This document shows, one piece after another, positions 1 through 11,508 of a DNA stretch of 64,000 bases. Position 1 is the first letter of the stretch; the number at the start of each line of letters is the position of its first letter. Source of the stretch: Paracoccus sp. MA (GTDB lineage: Bacteria; Pseudomonadota; Alphaproteobacteria; Rhodobacterales; Rhodobacteraceae); NCBI RefSeq assembly GCF_020990385.1, contig NZ_CP087598.1, positions 1,532,001-1,596,000 of the forward strand. Direction: 5' to 3'. The position numbers were made by a program, and so were the translations under genes. Below the pieces are notes generated by a model. The model saw only the letters and a list, made by a program, of their open reading frames with translations, made no database searches and was not told where the DNA came from.

Positions 1-398
1 TTGTGCGAGGCCAGGTGAATCTGGTGGTGAAAGCGGCGGTTCGCCCGCGCCAGGGCCTGCGGGTCGCCCAGGATGGCGCGGTCGTCCTCGACCATGCCGG
101 CCAGCACGCGCACCTCCTCGGGCGTGGCGTGGCGGGCGGCCAGCCGGGCGGCCAGCGCCTCGAGCTCGGCGCGCACGGTGTAAAGCTCGGCCAGCTGGTT
201 GTGGTCCAGCGTGGCGACGATCAGGCTGCGCCCGTCGCGCTTGAGCATGGACTGGGTTTCCAGCCGCTGCAAAGCCTCGCGGACCGGGGTGCGCGAGACG
301 CCGAAACGCTCGGCCAGCTCGGATTCGACCAGCCGGTCGCCGGGGCGATAGATGCCGTTGTCGATGGCGGAAAGGATCAGGGAATAGGCGTCTTTCAT
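1..398 (-). CDS. GntR-family transcriptional regulator (partial, 3' end outside window)
   Basis: Reading the minus strand from ATG at 398 gives 132 residues that run off the window edge. The N-terminus is a GntR winged helix-turn-helix, with the typical ERFGVSRTPVREALQRLE recognition region at about residues 30-47. It is followed by the start of an all-helical FCD-type effector domain (LYTVRAELEALAARLAARHAT, then RRFHHQIHLASH). FadR/FCD-subfamily GntR proteins bind small carboxylic acids and usually repress an adjacent catabolic or transport operon; the target cannot be inferred because the downstream side is missing. It is transcribed divergently from the nucleotidase at 464, with about 65 bp between them. 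Confidence 0.85.
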   Translation of the reverse strand, partial: MKDAYSLILSAIDNGIYRPGDRLVESELAERFGVSRTPVREALQRLETQSMLKRDGRSLIVATLDHNQLAELYTVRAELEALAARLAARHATPEEVRVLAGMVEDDRAILGDPQALARANRRFHHQIHLASH

Positions 399-463
399 GG
401 CGGGCACGATCCCCGCTTGGAACGGCGATTGCAAGCGCCATGCCGCGGGTTTAGGCAGGCGCC

Positions 464-1150
464 ATGGATTTTCGTCATGTCTCCACCTGGATCTTCGATC
501 TGGACAACACGCTTTATGCGCCCGAGGTCAGGCTTTTCGCCCAGATCGAGCGGCGCATGACCGCCTATGTCATGCGCGAATTGCGCGTGACCGAGGCGGA
601 GGCCAGCCGGCTGCGCCGCCATTACTGGCGGACGCACGGCACGACGCTGGCCGGGCTGATGGCCGAGCATGGCATCGACCCGCTGTCCTATCTGCGCGAC
701 GTCCATGACATCGACTTCACGGTCCTGACCCCGGACCCGGAACTGGCGGCGCTGATCGCCGCCCTGCCCGGCCGCAAGATCGTGCATACCAATGCCGACA
801 GCGCCTATGCGACGCGGGTGCTGGAACATCGCGGGCTGATGGTCTTCGACGCGATCCATGGTGTCGAGGAAGCGGGCTTCCACCCCAAGCCGGATGCGCG
901 CTCTTATGCCGCAGTCCTGGCCGCCGAGGGGTTCGAACCTGCCGGCGCCGCCATGTTCGAGGACGACCCCAGGAACCTCGCCATCCCGCATGAGCTTGGA
1001 ATGCGGACGATTCTGGTCGGTCCGGGCCGACACGGCCCGGACGAGCTTGCCGGGGACCATGACCACGGGCCGCATGTGCATTACCGCACCGGCGACCTGG
1101 CCGCCTTCCTGCGCGGGCTTGCCGGAACCGACGGGCCGGTTAAGACTTGA
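464..1150 (+). CDS. HAD-family pyrimidine 5'-nucleotidase
   Basis: 228 residues. The HAD motif I is WIFDLDNTLYAP near residue 9, with nucleophile and acid/base aspartates DxD. Motif II is the VHTN segment, the lysine of motif III lies in FHPKPD, and motif IV is MFEDDPRNL. The order and the DLDNTLY signature match the SDT1/PPM-like pyrimidine 5'-nucleotidase subfamily, cytosolic phosphatases that dephosphorylate UMP/CMP or related phosphorylated metabolites. Length is normal for the family. The next small ORF begins about 40 bp downstream. The exact substrate cannot be read from sequence. Confidence 0.85.
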   Translation: MDFRHVSTWIFDLDNTLYAPEVRLFAQIERRMTAYVMRELRVTEAEASRLRRHYWRTHGTTLAGLMAEHGIDPLSYLRDVHDIDFTVLTPDPELAALIAALPGRKIVHTNADSAYATRVLEHRGLMVFDAIHGVEEAGFHPKPDARSYAAVLAAEGFEPAGAAMFEDDPRNLAIPHELGMRTILVGPGRHGPDELAGDHDHGPHVHYRTGDLAAFLRGLAGTDGPVKT

Positions 1151-1191
1151 GCTTCCGCCCGACAGGAAAACCGCAAGCCGAGGAACGCGCC

Positions 1192-1401
1192 ATGTCCCAA
1201 CCGCTCACCCCCGCCGAAGCCGCCGCCCAGGACCGGGCCGAGGCGCGCACCGCGAGAAGCCTTTTCACCTTCGCGCTGCTGGCCGTGGTGCTCTCGGTGG
1301 TGGTCCTGGTGCTCTGGGGCCTGCCGGGGCTCAGCCTGATCGCGCTGGCCGCGACGGCGCTGGTCTTCGCCATGCTCGCCGCCTATGCGGCCGGGTTCTA
1401 G
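1192..1401 (+). CDS. small two-helix membrane protein of unknown function
   Basis: 69 residues from ATG 1192, chosen because GAGGAA lies just upstream; an alternative TTG at 1147 would overlap the previous stop and has no ribosome site. The first 22 residues are polar and rich in Ala/Glu/Arg. Two hydrophobic stretches follow (about 24-43 and 45-67), so it should be a hairpin inner-membrane protein with a cytoplasmic N-terminus. No catalytic motif is visible and I do not recognise a named family. It ends 13 bp before the UbiH-type hydroxylase start and may be co-transcribed with it. Confidence 0.6.
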   Translation: MSQPLTPAEAAAQDRAEARTARSLFTFALLAVVLSVVVLVLWGLPGLSLIALAATALVFAMLAAYAAGF

Positions 1402-1414
1402 GCCGGGCCCGACC

Positions 1415-2605
1415 ATGCAGATCGACGATACCGAGGTCCTCGTCTCCGGCGGCGGCATCGCCGGGCTGATCGCGGCCGCCGCCTTCGGCAGCGCCGGGCA
1501 TCGGGTGGTCTGCGTCGACCCCGCCCCGCCGGTGACCGACGAGGCGGCCGAGGGCTCGGACCTGCGCAGCACCGCCTTCCTGCGCCCCTCGATCGCTGTG
1601 CTGCAGGCGGCCGGGCTGTGGGACCGCCTTTCCCCGCATGCCACGGCGCTGCAGGTGATGCGGATCATCGACGCCGGCGGGAAGCTGCCGCAGGCGCGGC
1701 TGACCCGTGATTTCGACGCCGCCGAGATCTCGGACCAGCCCTTCGGCTGGAACCTGCCCAACTGGCTTTTGAAGCGCGAGATCTCGGCCCGCCTCGCCGG
1801 GCTGCAGAATGTCCGCTTCCTGCCCGGCACCGGCACGGCGGGGCTGCTGGCCCGCGACAGCGAGGCACTGGCGACGCTGACCGATGGCCGCCGCATCCGC
1901 GCGAAGCTGGTGATCGGCGCCGACGGCCGCAACTCGCCGGTGCGCGAATCGCTTGGCATCGGCACCCGCACGCTGCGCTACGGCCAGAAGGCGCTGGCCT
2001 TCGCCGTCACCCATGACCGCCCGCACGACAACGTTTCGACCGAGATCCACCGCTCGGGCGGCCCCTTCACGCTGGTGCCGCTGCCCGACCGCGACGGTAA
2101 GCCCAGTTCGGCCGTGGTCTGGATGGAGCGCGGCCCGGAAACCGCCCGGCTGCGCGCCCTGCCCCGCGAGGATTTCGAGGCCGAGCTGAACCGCCGCTCG
2201 GCCGGGGTGCTGGGCCGCCTGACCCAGGCGACGCGGCTGACGGAATGGCCGATCATCAGCCAGATCGCCGACCGCTTCACAAGCCCGCGCACGGCGCTGA
2301 TCGCCGAGGCCGCGCATGTGGTTCCGCCCATCGGCGCGCAGGGGCTGAACATGAGCCTTGCCGATCTCGCCGCCCTGCTCGATCTCTCGGCGGAGGACCC
2401 GGGCAGCGCGGAATCGCTCGCCGCCTATGAGCGCCGCCGCCGTCCCGAGGCGCTGGCCCGGCTGATCGGCATCGACGCGCTGAACCGCGCCAGCATGATC
2501 TCGGCCCGGCCGCTGCGCGACCTGCGCGCCGCCGCCCTGGGCGGGCTCTACGCCGTGGCCCCGGTCCGCCGCTTCATGATGCGGGCCGGCCTGGGTGTCA
2601 GCTGA
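1415..2605 (+). CDS. UbiH/UbiF/COQ6-family FAD-dependent hydroxylase
   Basis: 396 residues from ATG 1415 (an in-frame start at 1385 would lie inside the previous gene). The N-terminus carries the FAD Rossmann motif SGGGIAGLIAAAAFGSAGHR, the middle has the DG motif VIGADGRNSPVRESLG, and the third FAD motif reads LIAEAAHVVPPIGAQGLN. The last matches the ubiquinone hydroxylase family, except that the usual GD before AAH is AE. Members hydroxylate the aromatic ring of ubiquinone precursors at the membrane using NAD(P)H and O2. Which ring position this copy acts on cannot be determined from sequence. The gene is followed by an inverted pair of an intergenic repeat. Confidence 0.85.
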   Translation: MQIDDTEVLVSGGGIAGLIAAAAFGSAGHRVVCVDPAPPVTDEAAEGSDLRSTAFLRPSIAVLQAAGLWDRLSPHATALQVMRIIDAGGKLPQARLTRDFDAAEISDQPFGWNLPNWLLKREISARLAGLQNVRFLPGTGTAGLLARDSEALATLTDGRRIRAKLVIGADGRNSPVRESLGIGTRTLRYGQKALAFAVTHDRPHDNVSTEIHRSGGPFTLVPLPDRDGKPSSAVVWMERGPETARLRALPREDFEAELNRRSAGVLGRLTQATRLTEWPIISQIADRFTSPRTALIAEAAHVVPPIGAQGLNMSLADLAALLDLSAEDPGSAESLAAYERRRRPEALARLIGIDALNRASMISARPLRDLRAAALGGLYAVAPVRRFMMRAGLGVS

Positions 2606-2609
2606 GCGG

Positions 2610-2632
2610 CTTTCTCTGTTTTCCAAATACCC
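2610..2632 (-). repeat. GTATTTGG-type intergenic repeat, copy A (inverted)
   Basis: On the minus strand this reads GGGTATTTGGAAAACAGAGA followed by AAG. It matches the copy at 17921 exactly over 23 bases and faces copy B at 2678, forming an inverted repeat with a roughly 45-base spacer. It lies directly after the UbiH-type gene stop. Confidence 0.8.
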
Positions 2633-2677
2633 ATCTTGCAGCCCGGCCCGGCGCCCGAGTTGATGGAACCGCCGCAG

Positions 2678-2700
2678 GGGTATTTCAGAAACAGAGAAAG
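2678..2700 (+). repeat. GTATTTGG-type intergenic repeat, copy B
   Basis: Reads GGGTATTTCAGAAACAGAGA plus AAG, differing from copy A at only a few central bases. Together A and B could fold into a long hairpin in the gap between the hydroxylase gene and radA, where it may act as a terminator. Confidence 0.75.
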
Positions 2701-2751
2701 CCCGTCCGGCCCCCCATGGCATCCCCCGCCGCGATCTGCCACATATCCCGC

Positions 2752-4116
<1,365 letters not shown>

Positions 4117-4158
4117 ACTCGTCCCAAGACGCGGGCAATGCCGCGAAAGGGCGTGAAA

Positions 4159-4764
4159 ATGGACGGATTCACCATCATCGACGGCATCGTCGCGGCCGTG
4201 ATCATCCTCTCGGCGATCCTGGCCTATGCGCGCGGCTTCGTGCGCGAATCGCTGGCGATCCTGGGCTGGATCGGCGCGGCGGTGCTGGCCTTCATCTTCG
4301 CGCCGACGGTGCGGCCGATGGTGGCGCAGGTGCCGGGGCTGAACAAGTTCCTGGCCGACAGCTGCGAGCTGGCCACCATCGCCGGCTTCGCCACGGTCTT
4401 CGCGCTGGCGCTGGTGCTGTTCTCGATCATCACGCCGCTGTTTTCCTCGGTCGTGCAGCGTTCCGCGCTTGGCGGCGTCGACCAGGGCATGGGTTTCCTG
4501 TTCGGCGTGGCGCGCGGCATCCTGCTCGTCGCCATCGCCTTCATCGTCTATGACCGGGTGATGGCCACCCAGCCCGTCGCGGTGGTGGAAAACTCGCGCT
4601 CTGCCCAGGTGTTCGAGCGCATGCGCGGCCAGATGGACCAGCAGATCCCGCAGGACGCCCCCGGCTGGGTGGTCAGCCGCTACGAGCAGCTGGTGCGCAG
4701 CTGCGGACCCGTGGGCCAGCCGGTCGATGCCGCGACTCCCGTCCCCGCCACGCCGGCGAACTAG
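4159..4764 (+). CDS. cvpA: CvpA family membrane protein
   Basis: 201 residues from ATG 4159, preferred over ATG 4138 because AAAGG is 8 bases upstream and MDGFTIIDGIV is the usual CvpA N-terminus. The N-terminal half has about four hydrophobic helices (near residues 4-24, 28-48, 68-92 and 110-130). The conserved ARGFVRESLAILGWIGA segment follows helix 1. The C-terminal 70 residues are polar and end in a Pro/Thr/Ala-rich tail. CvpA is an inner-membrane protein required for colicin V production in E. coli and linked to envelope stress elsewhere; its molecular role is unclear. The cvpA-purF order is shared with many Proteobacteria. Confidence 0.9.
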   Translation: MDGFTIIDGIVAAVIILSAILAYARGFVRESLAILGWIGAAVLAFIFAPTVRPMVAQVPGLNKFLADSCELATIAGFATVFALALVLFSIITPLFSSVVQRSALGGVDQGMGFLFGVARGILLVAIAFIVYDRVMATQPVAVVENSRSAQVFERMRGQMDQQIPQDAPGWVVSRYEQLVRSCGPVGQPVDAATPVPATPAN

Positions 4765-4893
4765 GACGATATGGCTCTTTTGTGACATAAAATGCGCCCC
4801 GCGATGGCGGTGGGGCGTGACTTCGCCGGCCTGACACCCTAGATTGGCGTCGAACGTCCCCTATACCCAGCCCCGGAATAGCCCCAAGAGTCG

Positions 4894-6396
4894 GTGATGA
4901 TGCAGCCATTCCTTGCCCATCCCTTCGATTCCGACCGCCTGCACGAAGAATGCGGCGTGTTCGGCGTGATCGGAGTGACGGATGCCGCCAATTTCGTCGC
5001 CCTCGGGCTGCACGCCCTGCAGCATCGCGGACAGGAGGCCGGCGGCATCGTCAGCCACGATGCCGAGCAGGGCTTCAACAGCGCCCACCGCTTCGGCTAT
5101 GTGCGCGACAACTTCACCAAGCAAAGCCTGATGGAAACGCTGCCCGGCTCGCTCGCCATCGGCCATGTGCGCTATTCCACCGCCGGCACCAAGGCGGCGA
5201 CGGCGATCCGCGACGTGCAGCCCTTCTTCGGCGAATTCGCCATGGGCGGCTGCGCCATCGCTCATAACGGCAACATCACCAACGCCATGGCGCTGCGCCG
5301 CGAACTGATCGAGCGCGGCTCGATCTTCCAGTCCAGCAGCGACAGCGAATGCATCATCCACCTGATGGCGCGGTCGATCCAGCGCAACATCCCCGAGCGG
5401 ATGAAGGACGCGCTGCGCCGGGTCGAGGGTGCCTTTTCGGTCATCGCCATGACCCGCACCAAGCTGATCGGCGTGCGCGACCCCCTGGGCGTGCGGCCGC
5501 TGGTGCTGGGCAGGCTGGGCGATGAGGGCTTCGTGCTGGCCTCGGAAACCTGCGCGCTCGACATCATCGGCGCCGAGTTCCTGCGCGAGATCGAGCCGGG
5601 CGAGATGGTGGTGATCTCGAAGGGCGAGGTCGAAAGCTCGCGCCCCTTCGGCCCCTCCAAGGGCCGGTTCTGCATCTTCGAGCATGTCTATTTCTCGCGC
5701 CCCGATTCGATCATCGGCGGCCGCTCGGTCTATGAGACCCGGCGCCAGATCGGCGTGGAACTGGCGCGCGAGGCCCCGGTCGAGGCCGACCTGGTCTGCC
5801 CGGTGCCCGACAGCGGCACCCCCGCCGCCATCGGCTATGCGCATGAAAGTGGCATCCCCTTCGGCATGGGCATCATCCGCAACCAGTATATGGGCCGGAC
5901 CTTCATCGAGCCGACCGAGCAGATCCGCAACATGGGCGTGCGGCTGAAGCTCAACGTCAACCGGGCGCTGGTCAAGGGCAAGCGCGTGGTGCTGGTGGAC
6001 GATTCCGTGGTGCGCGGCACGACCAGCCGCAAGATCAAGGACATGATCCTGGACGCCGGCGCGGCCAAGGTGCATTTCCGCATCGCCAGCCCGCCCACCG
6101 CCTGGCCCTGCTTCTACGGCGTGGACACGCCCGACCGCGACAAGCTGCTGGCCGCGCAGATGTCCGAGGAAGAGATGCGCGAATGGATCGGCGTCGACAG
6201 CCTGGCCTTCGTGTCGCTGGACGGGCTCTATCGCGCCGTGGGCGAGGCAGAGGGCCGCAACAAGTCCTGTCCGCAATATTGCGACGCCTGCTTCTCGGGC
6301 GAATATCCGGTGGCGCCCTTCGACCAGCTGGAACGCGGCTTCCGCATGAAATCCGACGGCAACCCGGCGCCGGTCACCGGCCACGCGGCAGAGTGA
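4894..6396 (+). CDS. purF: amidophosphoribosyltransferase
   Basis: 500 residues. It catalyses the first committed step of purine synthesis: PRPP plus glutamine to 5-phosphoribosylamine. The mature N-terminus should be Cys20 (HEECGVFGVIGV) after propeptide cleavage, giving the Ntn glutaminase. The PRPP motif is VVLVDDSVVRGTTS, and the C-terminal SCPQYCDACFSGEYPV cysteines mark the Fe-S type enzyme, as in Bacillus. Start is ambiguous: GTG 4894, ATG 4897 and ATG 4900 are consecutive codons. The 129-bp gap after cvpA leaves room for its own promoter. A strong hairpin follows the stop. Confidence 0.97.
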   Translation: MMMQPFLAHPFDSDRLHEECGVFGVIGVTDAANFVALGLHALQHRGQEAGGIVSHDAEQGFNSAHRFGYVRDNFTKQSLMETLPGSLAIGHVRYSTAGTKAATAIRDVQPFFGEFAMGGCAIAHNGNITNAMALRRELIERGSIFQSSSDSECIIHLMARSIQRNIPERMKDALRRVEGAFSVIAMTRTKLIGVRDPLGVRPLVLGRLGDEGFVLASETCALDIIGAEFLREIEPGEMVVISKGEVESSRPFGPSKGRFCIFEHVYFSRPDSIIGGRSVYETRRQIGVELAREAPVEADLVCPVPDSGTPAAIGYAHESGIPFGMGIIRNQYMGRTFIEPTEQIRNMGVRLKLNVNRALVKGKRVVLVDDSVVRGTTSRKIKDMILDAGAAKVHFRIASPPTAWPCFYGVDTPDRDKLLAAQMSEEEMREWIGVDSLAFVSLDGLYRAVGEAEGRNKSCPQYCDACFSGEYPVAPFDQLERGFRMKSDGNPAPVTGHAAE

Positions 6397-6423
6397 TCCG
6401 CGCGCGGCGCTGAAGCCGGGCAG

Positions 6424-6458
6424 AAAAAAGCCGGGGGTTCGATGCCCCCGGGTTTTTT
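6424..6458. terminator. bidirectional rho-independent terminator between purF and the histidine kinase
   Basis: A7-base GC stem (CCGGGGG 6431-6437 with CCCCCGG 6445-6451) is flanked on the left by AAAAAA and on the right by TTTTTT. It can therefore terminate purF on the plus strand and the convergent kinase gene on the minus strand. Confidence 0.85.
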
Positions 6459-6482
6459 CAATCCCACCCCTGCCTGGCCGGT

Positions 6483-7531
<1,049 letters not shown>

Positions 7532-7535
<4 letters not shown>

Positions 7536-8059
7536 TCCGGGAGGGCCTGGGTCAATCCCCGGCGGAAGCGGGCGGCGTTGCGGCTGTAGCCCTCGGCCGA
7601 TTTCAGCAGCTGCGCCCGCGCCGCCTCGTCCAGTTCGCGCACGATCTTGCCCGGCGCGCCCATGACCAGAGAGCCGGGCGGGATCACCTTGTTCTCGGCG
7701 ATCAGCGCCCCGGCGCCGATCAGCGAGCCGGCGCCGATTCGCGCCCCGTTCAGGATGATCGCGCCCATGCCGATCAGTGCCCCGTCCTCGATGGTGCAGC
7801 CGTGCAGGATGGCGCGGTGGCCGATGGTGCAATCGGCGCCGATGGTCAGCGGATAGCCCAGGTCGGTATGGCAGACCGTCAGGTCCTGCACGTTCGAGTT
7901 GCGGCCGACGCGGATCTCCTCGTTGTCGCCGCGCAGCACGGCGCCGAACCAGACGCTGGCCCCCGGCTCCAGCACCACCTTGCCCATCAGCTGCGCATCC
8001 GGCGCCACCCAGGCGTCCCCGGCGATTTGCGGCGCGATGCCGTCCAGTTCCCAGATCAT
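7532..8059 (-). CDS. gamma-carbonic anhydrase family protein
   Basis: 175 residues forming a left-handed beta helix of hexapeptide repeats ([28 protein letters not shown]). The three expected zinc/iron histidines are present in [14 protein letters not shown] and LHGCTI. The C-terminus is helical ([17 protein letters not shown]). The family includes Cam-type carbonic anhydrases, but many bacterial members (CaiE/YrdA-like) have no proven hydration activity. The gene overlaps gmk upstream and the kinase downstream by 4 bp each, a sign of translational coupling. Confidence 0.88.
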
Positions 8060-8694
8060 GCGCTTTCCTCCTCCATGAGCGCGCGGACGAAGGGACCAAG
8101 GCCGACCTGCCGGGCGCGGCGCATCCGCTCGGCCCGCAGGATGGTCTTCAGCGCCTCGGCGCTTCGGTCCAGATCGTCGTTGACGATGACGTAGTCGTAT
8201 TCCGCCCAATGGCTGATCTCGTCGCGGCTCTTGCGCATCCGGCCGGCGATCACCTCGGGCGCGTCCTGCTGGCGCGCGACCAGCCGGCGCTCCAGCTCGG
8301 CCAGGCTGGGCGGCAGCACGAAGATCGAGATGACATGCGCGCCAAGGGACGAGGCGCGGATCTGCTGGCCGCCCTGCCAGTCCACGTCGAAAAGCGTGTC
8401 GCGACCGGCCCGCATCGCCTCTTCCACCGGGCCGCGCGGCGTGCCGTAGAAATTGCCGAAGACCTCGGCATGTTCCAGCATCTCGCCCGCCTCGACCATG
8501 GCGCGGAACTGCGCGGGGGTGCGGAAATAATAGTGCTCGCCCTCGATCTCGCCCGGGCGCGGACTGCGGGTCGTGGCCGAGACGGAAAAGCGCAGATCGG
8601 GGTCCCAGTCCATCAGCCGCCGCGCCAGCGTCGACTTGCCCGCCCCCGAGGGCGAGGACAGGATGACCAGAAGTCCGTTGCGTTCCATCTGCAT
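8056..8694 (-). CDS. gmk: guanylate kinase
   Basis: 212 residues; a downstream ATG at 8688 (MERNGLL) is an alternative start. The P-loop is [10 protein letters not shown], the GMP-binding segment is [25 protein letters not shown] (residues 37-57), and the lid/Walker B region reads [13 protein letters not shown]. It phosphorylates GMP to GDP in the cytosol, linking purine supply to GTP and (p)ppGpp. It is the first gene of a minus-strand unit with overlapping carbonic anhydrase and kinase genes, an arrangement whose logic is not obvious. Length is typical. Confidence 0.95.
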   Translation of the reverse strand: MQMERNGLLVILSSPSGAGKSTLARRLMDWDPDLRFSVSATTRSPRPGEIEGEHYYFRTPAQFRAMVEAGEMLEHAEVFGNFYGTPRGPVEEAMRAGRDTLFDVDWQGGQQIRASSLGAHVISIFVLPPSLAELERRLVARQQDAPEVIAGRMRKSRDEISHWAEYDYVIVNDDLDRSAEALKTILRAERMRRARQVGLGPFVRALMEEESA

Positions 8695-8874
8695 GCCCTT
8701 GCCCCTGCCGTTCCAGCGCCGCCTGAATGGCCTTGCCCGCCAGCCGGGTCAAGCCCCGGGGGAAGCGCCGGGGTTTTTAACCATCGGTAAAGAAATCGCT
8801 CGGCAGCGGGAAGCGAAAGGATTAGATTTCCGCCAAGGGTTTGTTGCACGGGTAAGCAGGTAAGGCCGGAACGG

Positions 8875-9651
8875 ATGGCGAAGGACCACGGACAGGACGA
8901 GGATTGCGCGCGGAAACCCGGCCTGCCCGGGCTTCGGCCCGGCAAGCTTCTGCATCTTGCCGATTACGAGCCGGTCCAGCCCGAACGCATCCTGGGCGAA
9001 TTGCGCGGCTATTGGGAAGGGCTGCGCCAGGGCCGCGCCATTCCCGACCGCGCCGATATCGAGCCGCGCGGCATCCGCCGGGCGCTGGACTATGCCTTCA
9101 TCCTTGAACGCATCGCCCCGGGCGCGGCGCGCTTTCGTCTGGCCGGGCGCCATCTGATCGACCTGATGGGGATGGAGGTGCGCGGCATGCCGCTTTGCGC
9201 CTTTCTGAACACCAGTTCGCGCGGGCGGCTGTCGGATGTGCTGGAAAGCGTGTTCCGCGGCCCGCAGATCGCCGAGATGACGCTGGAATCGCCGGCCGGC
9301 TACGGCCGCCCGGCGCTGGAGGGGCGGCTGCTGCTCCTGCCGCTGCGCTCGGATCTCGGGGACGTGACGCGGGCGCTTGGCTGCCTGATCGCGCAGGGCC
9401 GGTTCGGCGAGGCGCCGCGCCGCTTCGACCTGCTCTCGGATCAGGAATTTCCGGTCATTCCCGGCGCCCGGGTGCTGGAGCCCTCGCCGTCGCGGGCGGG
9501 CTTTGCCGAGCCCCCCGCGCCCTGGAGCGGGATCTGCGCATCCAGTCCTTCCGATCCACCTCCCGATCCGGCCACGCCAGAAGAGCGCCGCGCCCGTTTC
9601 CGCATCGTCAGCAGCACCGAGCCGCCAAAGCCGCGCGGACGCCGCTTCTGA
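8875..9651 (+). CDS. PAS domain-containing protein (PAS_5-like)
   Basis: 258 residues. Residues 35-165 (YWEGLRQGRAIPDRADIEPR to LGCLIAQG) fit the PAS_5-type domain typical of alphaproteobacteria, where it occurs alone without a kinase or cyclase output. The C-terminal 70 residues are Pro/Ser/Arg rich and probably disordered. In this group such proteins are one-domain sensors or pilus/flagellar-associated regulators of unknown output. The start at ATG 8875 follows a long untranslated gap after gmk's divergent start, so it has its own promoter. Function is not known. Confidence 0.7.
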   Translation: MAKDHGQDEDCARKPGLPGLRPGKLLHLADYEPVQPERILGELRGYWEGLRQGRAIPDRADIEPRGIRRALDYAFILERIAPGAARFRLAGRHLIDLMGMEVRGMPLCAFLNTSSRGRLSDVLESVFRGPQIAEMTLESPAGYGRPALEGRLLLLPLRSDLGDVTRALGCLIAQGRFGEAPRRFDLLSDQEFPVIPGARVLEPSPSRAGFAEPPAPWSGICASSPSDPPPDPATPEERRARFRIVSSTEPPKPRGRRF

Positions 9652-9933
9652 ACCTTGTTCCCGGCAGGGGAGAGGCGGGCCGCATAGGGTTCCGGACCCG
9701 CCGCTTTGGGCGGAGCGGCCGCATGACCCCCGCCGCCGCTATCCCCTTTGATCGGGCCCATGTCGCCGCGGCCCTGCCTGCCCCTTCCCGCTGTCCCGAA
9801 AACCGTCTCCGGCGGCAAGCGCCCGCAGCCCTGCGGCATGGCGCCGGCCCTTCCGGCGGGGCGCTTCGCCGCCCGTGCCGAAGCAGGATGCCTGCCGCGC
9901 ACGGGGCAACGCCGCGCCTGAACACCGCGCATG
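9652..9933. other. intergenic gap between PAS gene and aroG terminator
   Basis: About 280 bp between convergent genes. I see GC-rich short inverted repeats (for example GGCGGG...CCCGCC near 9675-9705) but no supported ORF. Long open frames here are the GC-rich shadows of neighbouring genes. Confidence 0.4.
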
Positions 9934-9963
9934 AAAAAGGCGGCGAGGCCGTGGCCCGCCGCC
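9934..9963 (-). terminator. rho-independent terminator of the DAHP synthase gene
   Basis: On the minus strand a 7-bp stem GGCGGCG/CGCCGCC with an 11-base loop is followed by TTTTT. It lies about 20 bp after the DAHP synthase stop. Confidence 0.85.
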
Positions 9964-9984
9964 CGTTTCGCCTTTGCCGGCGGA

Positions 9985-11391
9985 TCAGCTCGCCTTGGCG
10001 TGCCTGGAGCCGTTGACGCGGCGATTGCGCAGTTCTTCGGCCACGAGGAAGGCCAGCTCCAGCGACTGGCTGGCATTCAGACGCGGATCGCAGGCGGTGT
10101 GATAGCGGTCCGACAGGTCCTCGTCGGTCACGGCGCGCACGCCGCCGGTGCATTCGGTCACGTCCTTGCCGGTCATCTCGAAATGCACGCCGCCGGGGAT
10201 GGTGCCCTCGGCGCGATGGACGGCAAAGAACTCGCGCACCTCGCGCAGCACCGAATCGAAGGGCCGGGTCTTGTAGCCCGAGGCCGACTTGATGGTGTTG
10301 CCGTGCATCGGGTCGCAGGACCAGACGACATTCGCGCCCTCTTCCTGCACCGCCTTGATCAGGCGCGGCAGGTGGTCGCCGACCGAGCCGGCGCCGAAGC
10401 GGGCGATCAGCGTCAGCCGGCCGGCCTCGTTTTCCGGGTTCAGCTTGGCAATCAGCGCCTTGAGATCGCTGTCGGTGATCGAGGGGCCGCATTTCAGCCC
10501 GATCGGGTTCTGCACGCCGCGGCAGAATTCGACATGCGCGCCGTCGACCTGGCGGGTGCGGTCGCCGATCCAGATCATGTGGCCCGAGCCGGCGACCGGC
10601 AGGCCGGTGGTCGAATCGATGCGGGCCAGCGCCTCTTCGTATTCCAGCAGCAGCGCCTCGTGGCTGGTGTAGAAATCCACCTTGCCGAGGTCATGCGCGG
10701 TTTCCGAGGTCACGCCGGCGGCGGCCATGAAGGCCATGGCGTCGCTGATCCGCTCGGCGATGTCGCGATAGCGCGCGGCTTCCTCGCCGCCGGTGAAGTC
10801 GCTGATCCAGTTCTGCACCCGGTGGATGTCGGCATAGCCGCCGGTCGAGAAGGCGCGCAGCAGGTTCAGCGAGGCCGCGGCCTGGGTATAGGCCGAAAGC
10901 ATGCGCTGCGGGTCGGGGATGCGCGCCTTGGGCGTGAAATCGAAGCCGTTGATGATGTCGCCGCGATAGATCGGCAGCTCCTGCTCGCCGATCTTTTCGG
11001 TCGGGGCCGAGCGCGGCTTGGCGAACTGGCCCGCCATGCGGCCGACCTTGACCACCGGCAGCTGCGCGCCCCAGGTCAGCACCACAGCCATCTGCAGCAT
11101 GACCTTGAAGGTGTCGCGGATGTTGTCGGCCGAGAATTCGGCAAAGCTTTCGGCGCAGTCGCCGCCCTGCAGCAGGAAGGCGCGGCCGGCGGCGACCTCG
11201 CCCAGCGAGGCCTTCAGGCGACGCGCCTCGCCGGCAAAGACCAGCGGCGGGTATTTGGCCAGCTGGGCCTCGACCGCCTCCAGCGCGGCCTGGTCGGGAT
11301 AGTCGGGCATCTGGACGCGCGGATAGGCGCGCCAGCCGCGCTTGTCCCATGCCTTCGCCGGGGTCGCGGAACTGGAATTCGTCGGTGCCAT
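9985..11391 (-). CDS. aroG: class II 3-deoxy-7-phosphoheptulonate (DAHP) synthase
   Basis: 468 residues from ATG 11391. The class II (plant/Mycobacterium-like) enzyme condenses erythrose-4-phosphate and phosphoenolpyruvate, the first step of the shikimate pathway. Visible family motifs are [26 protein letters not shown], the PEP site in [20 protein letters not shown] with metal-binding His, [15 protein letters not shown], and the terminal [16 protein letters not shown]. Length is standard. The gene is isolated, with a strong terminator behind it and a divergent AraC-type gene 117 bp upstream. Gene naming varies (aroG, aroF, aroH); the enzyme class is secure. Confidence 0.95.
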   Translation of the reverse strand: MAPTNSSSATPAKAWDKRGWRAYPRVQMPDYPDQAALEAVEAQLAKYPPLVFAGEARRLKASLGEVAAGRAFLLQGGDCAESFAEFSADNIRDTFKVMLQMAVVLTWGAQLPVVKVGRMAGQFAKPRSAPTEKIGEQELPIYRGDIINGFDFTPKARIPDPQRMLSAYTQAAASLNLLRAFSTGGYADIHRVQNWISDFTGGEEAARYRDIAERISDAMAFMAAAGVTSETAHDLGKVDFYTSHEALLLEYEEALARIDSTTGLPVAGSGHMIWIGDRTRQVDGAHVEFCRGVQNPIGLKCGPSITDSDLKALIAKLNPENEAGRLTLIARFGAGSVGDHLPRLIKAVQEEGANVVWSCDPMHGNTIKSASGYKTRPFDSVLREVREFFAVHRAEGTIPGGVHFEMTGKDVTECTGGVRAVTDEDLSDRYHTACDPRLNASQSLELAFLVAEELRNRRVNGSRHAKAS

Positions 11392-11508
11392 GATCCTATC
11401 CTTCATGCAAGCGGTGCCTGCCATATAGAGGGTGCAGAACCAAAGGAAAAGCCTTGCGCGCGCCGCGATTGCCTGCTGATCTGCGCCGAGTTCAGCCGCG
11501 CGACCGAC

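Noticed and set aside
1147..1191. TTG start for the small membrane protein
   Set aside because: No ribosome site, overlaps the previous stop, and the added residues are polar and unlike the family of hairpin membrane proteins.
4765..4893. Possible purine riboswitch upstream of purF
   Set aside because: No conserved three-way junction elements or aptamer core bases could be seen; only an ordinary intergenic gap.
9931..11508. N-terminal extension of the GlxA regulator frame through the DAHP synthase region
   Set aside because: It is antisense to the DAHP synthase gene and has composition of a shadow frame; the real start is ATG 11509.
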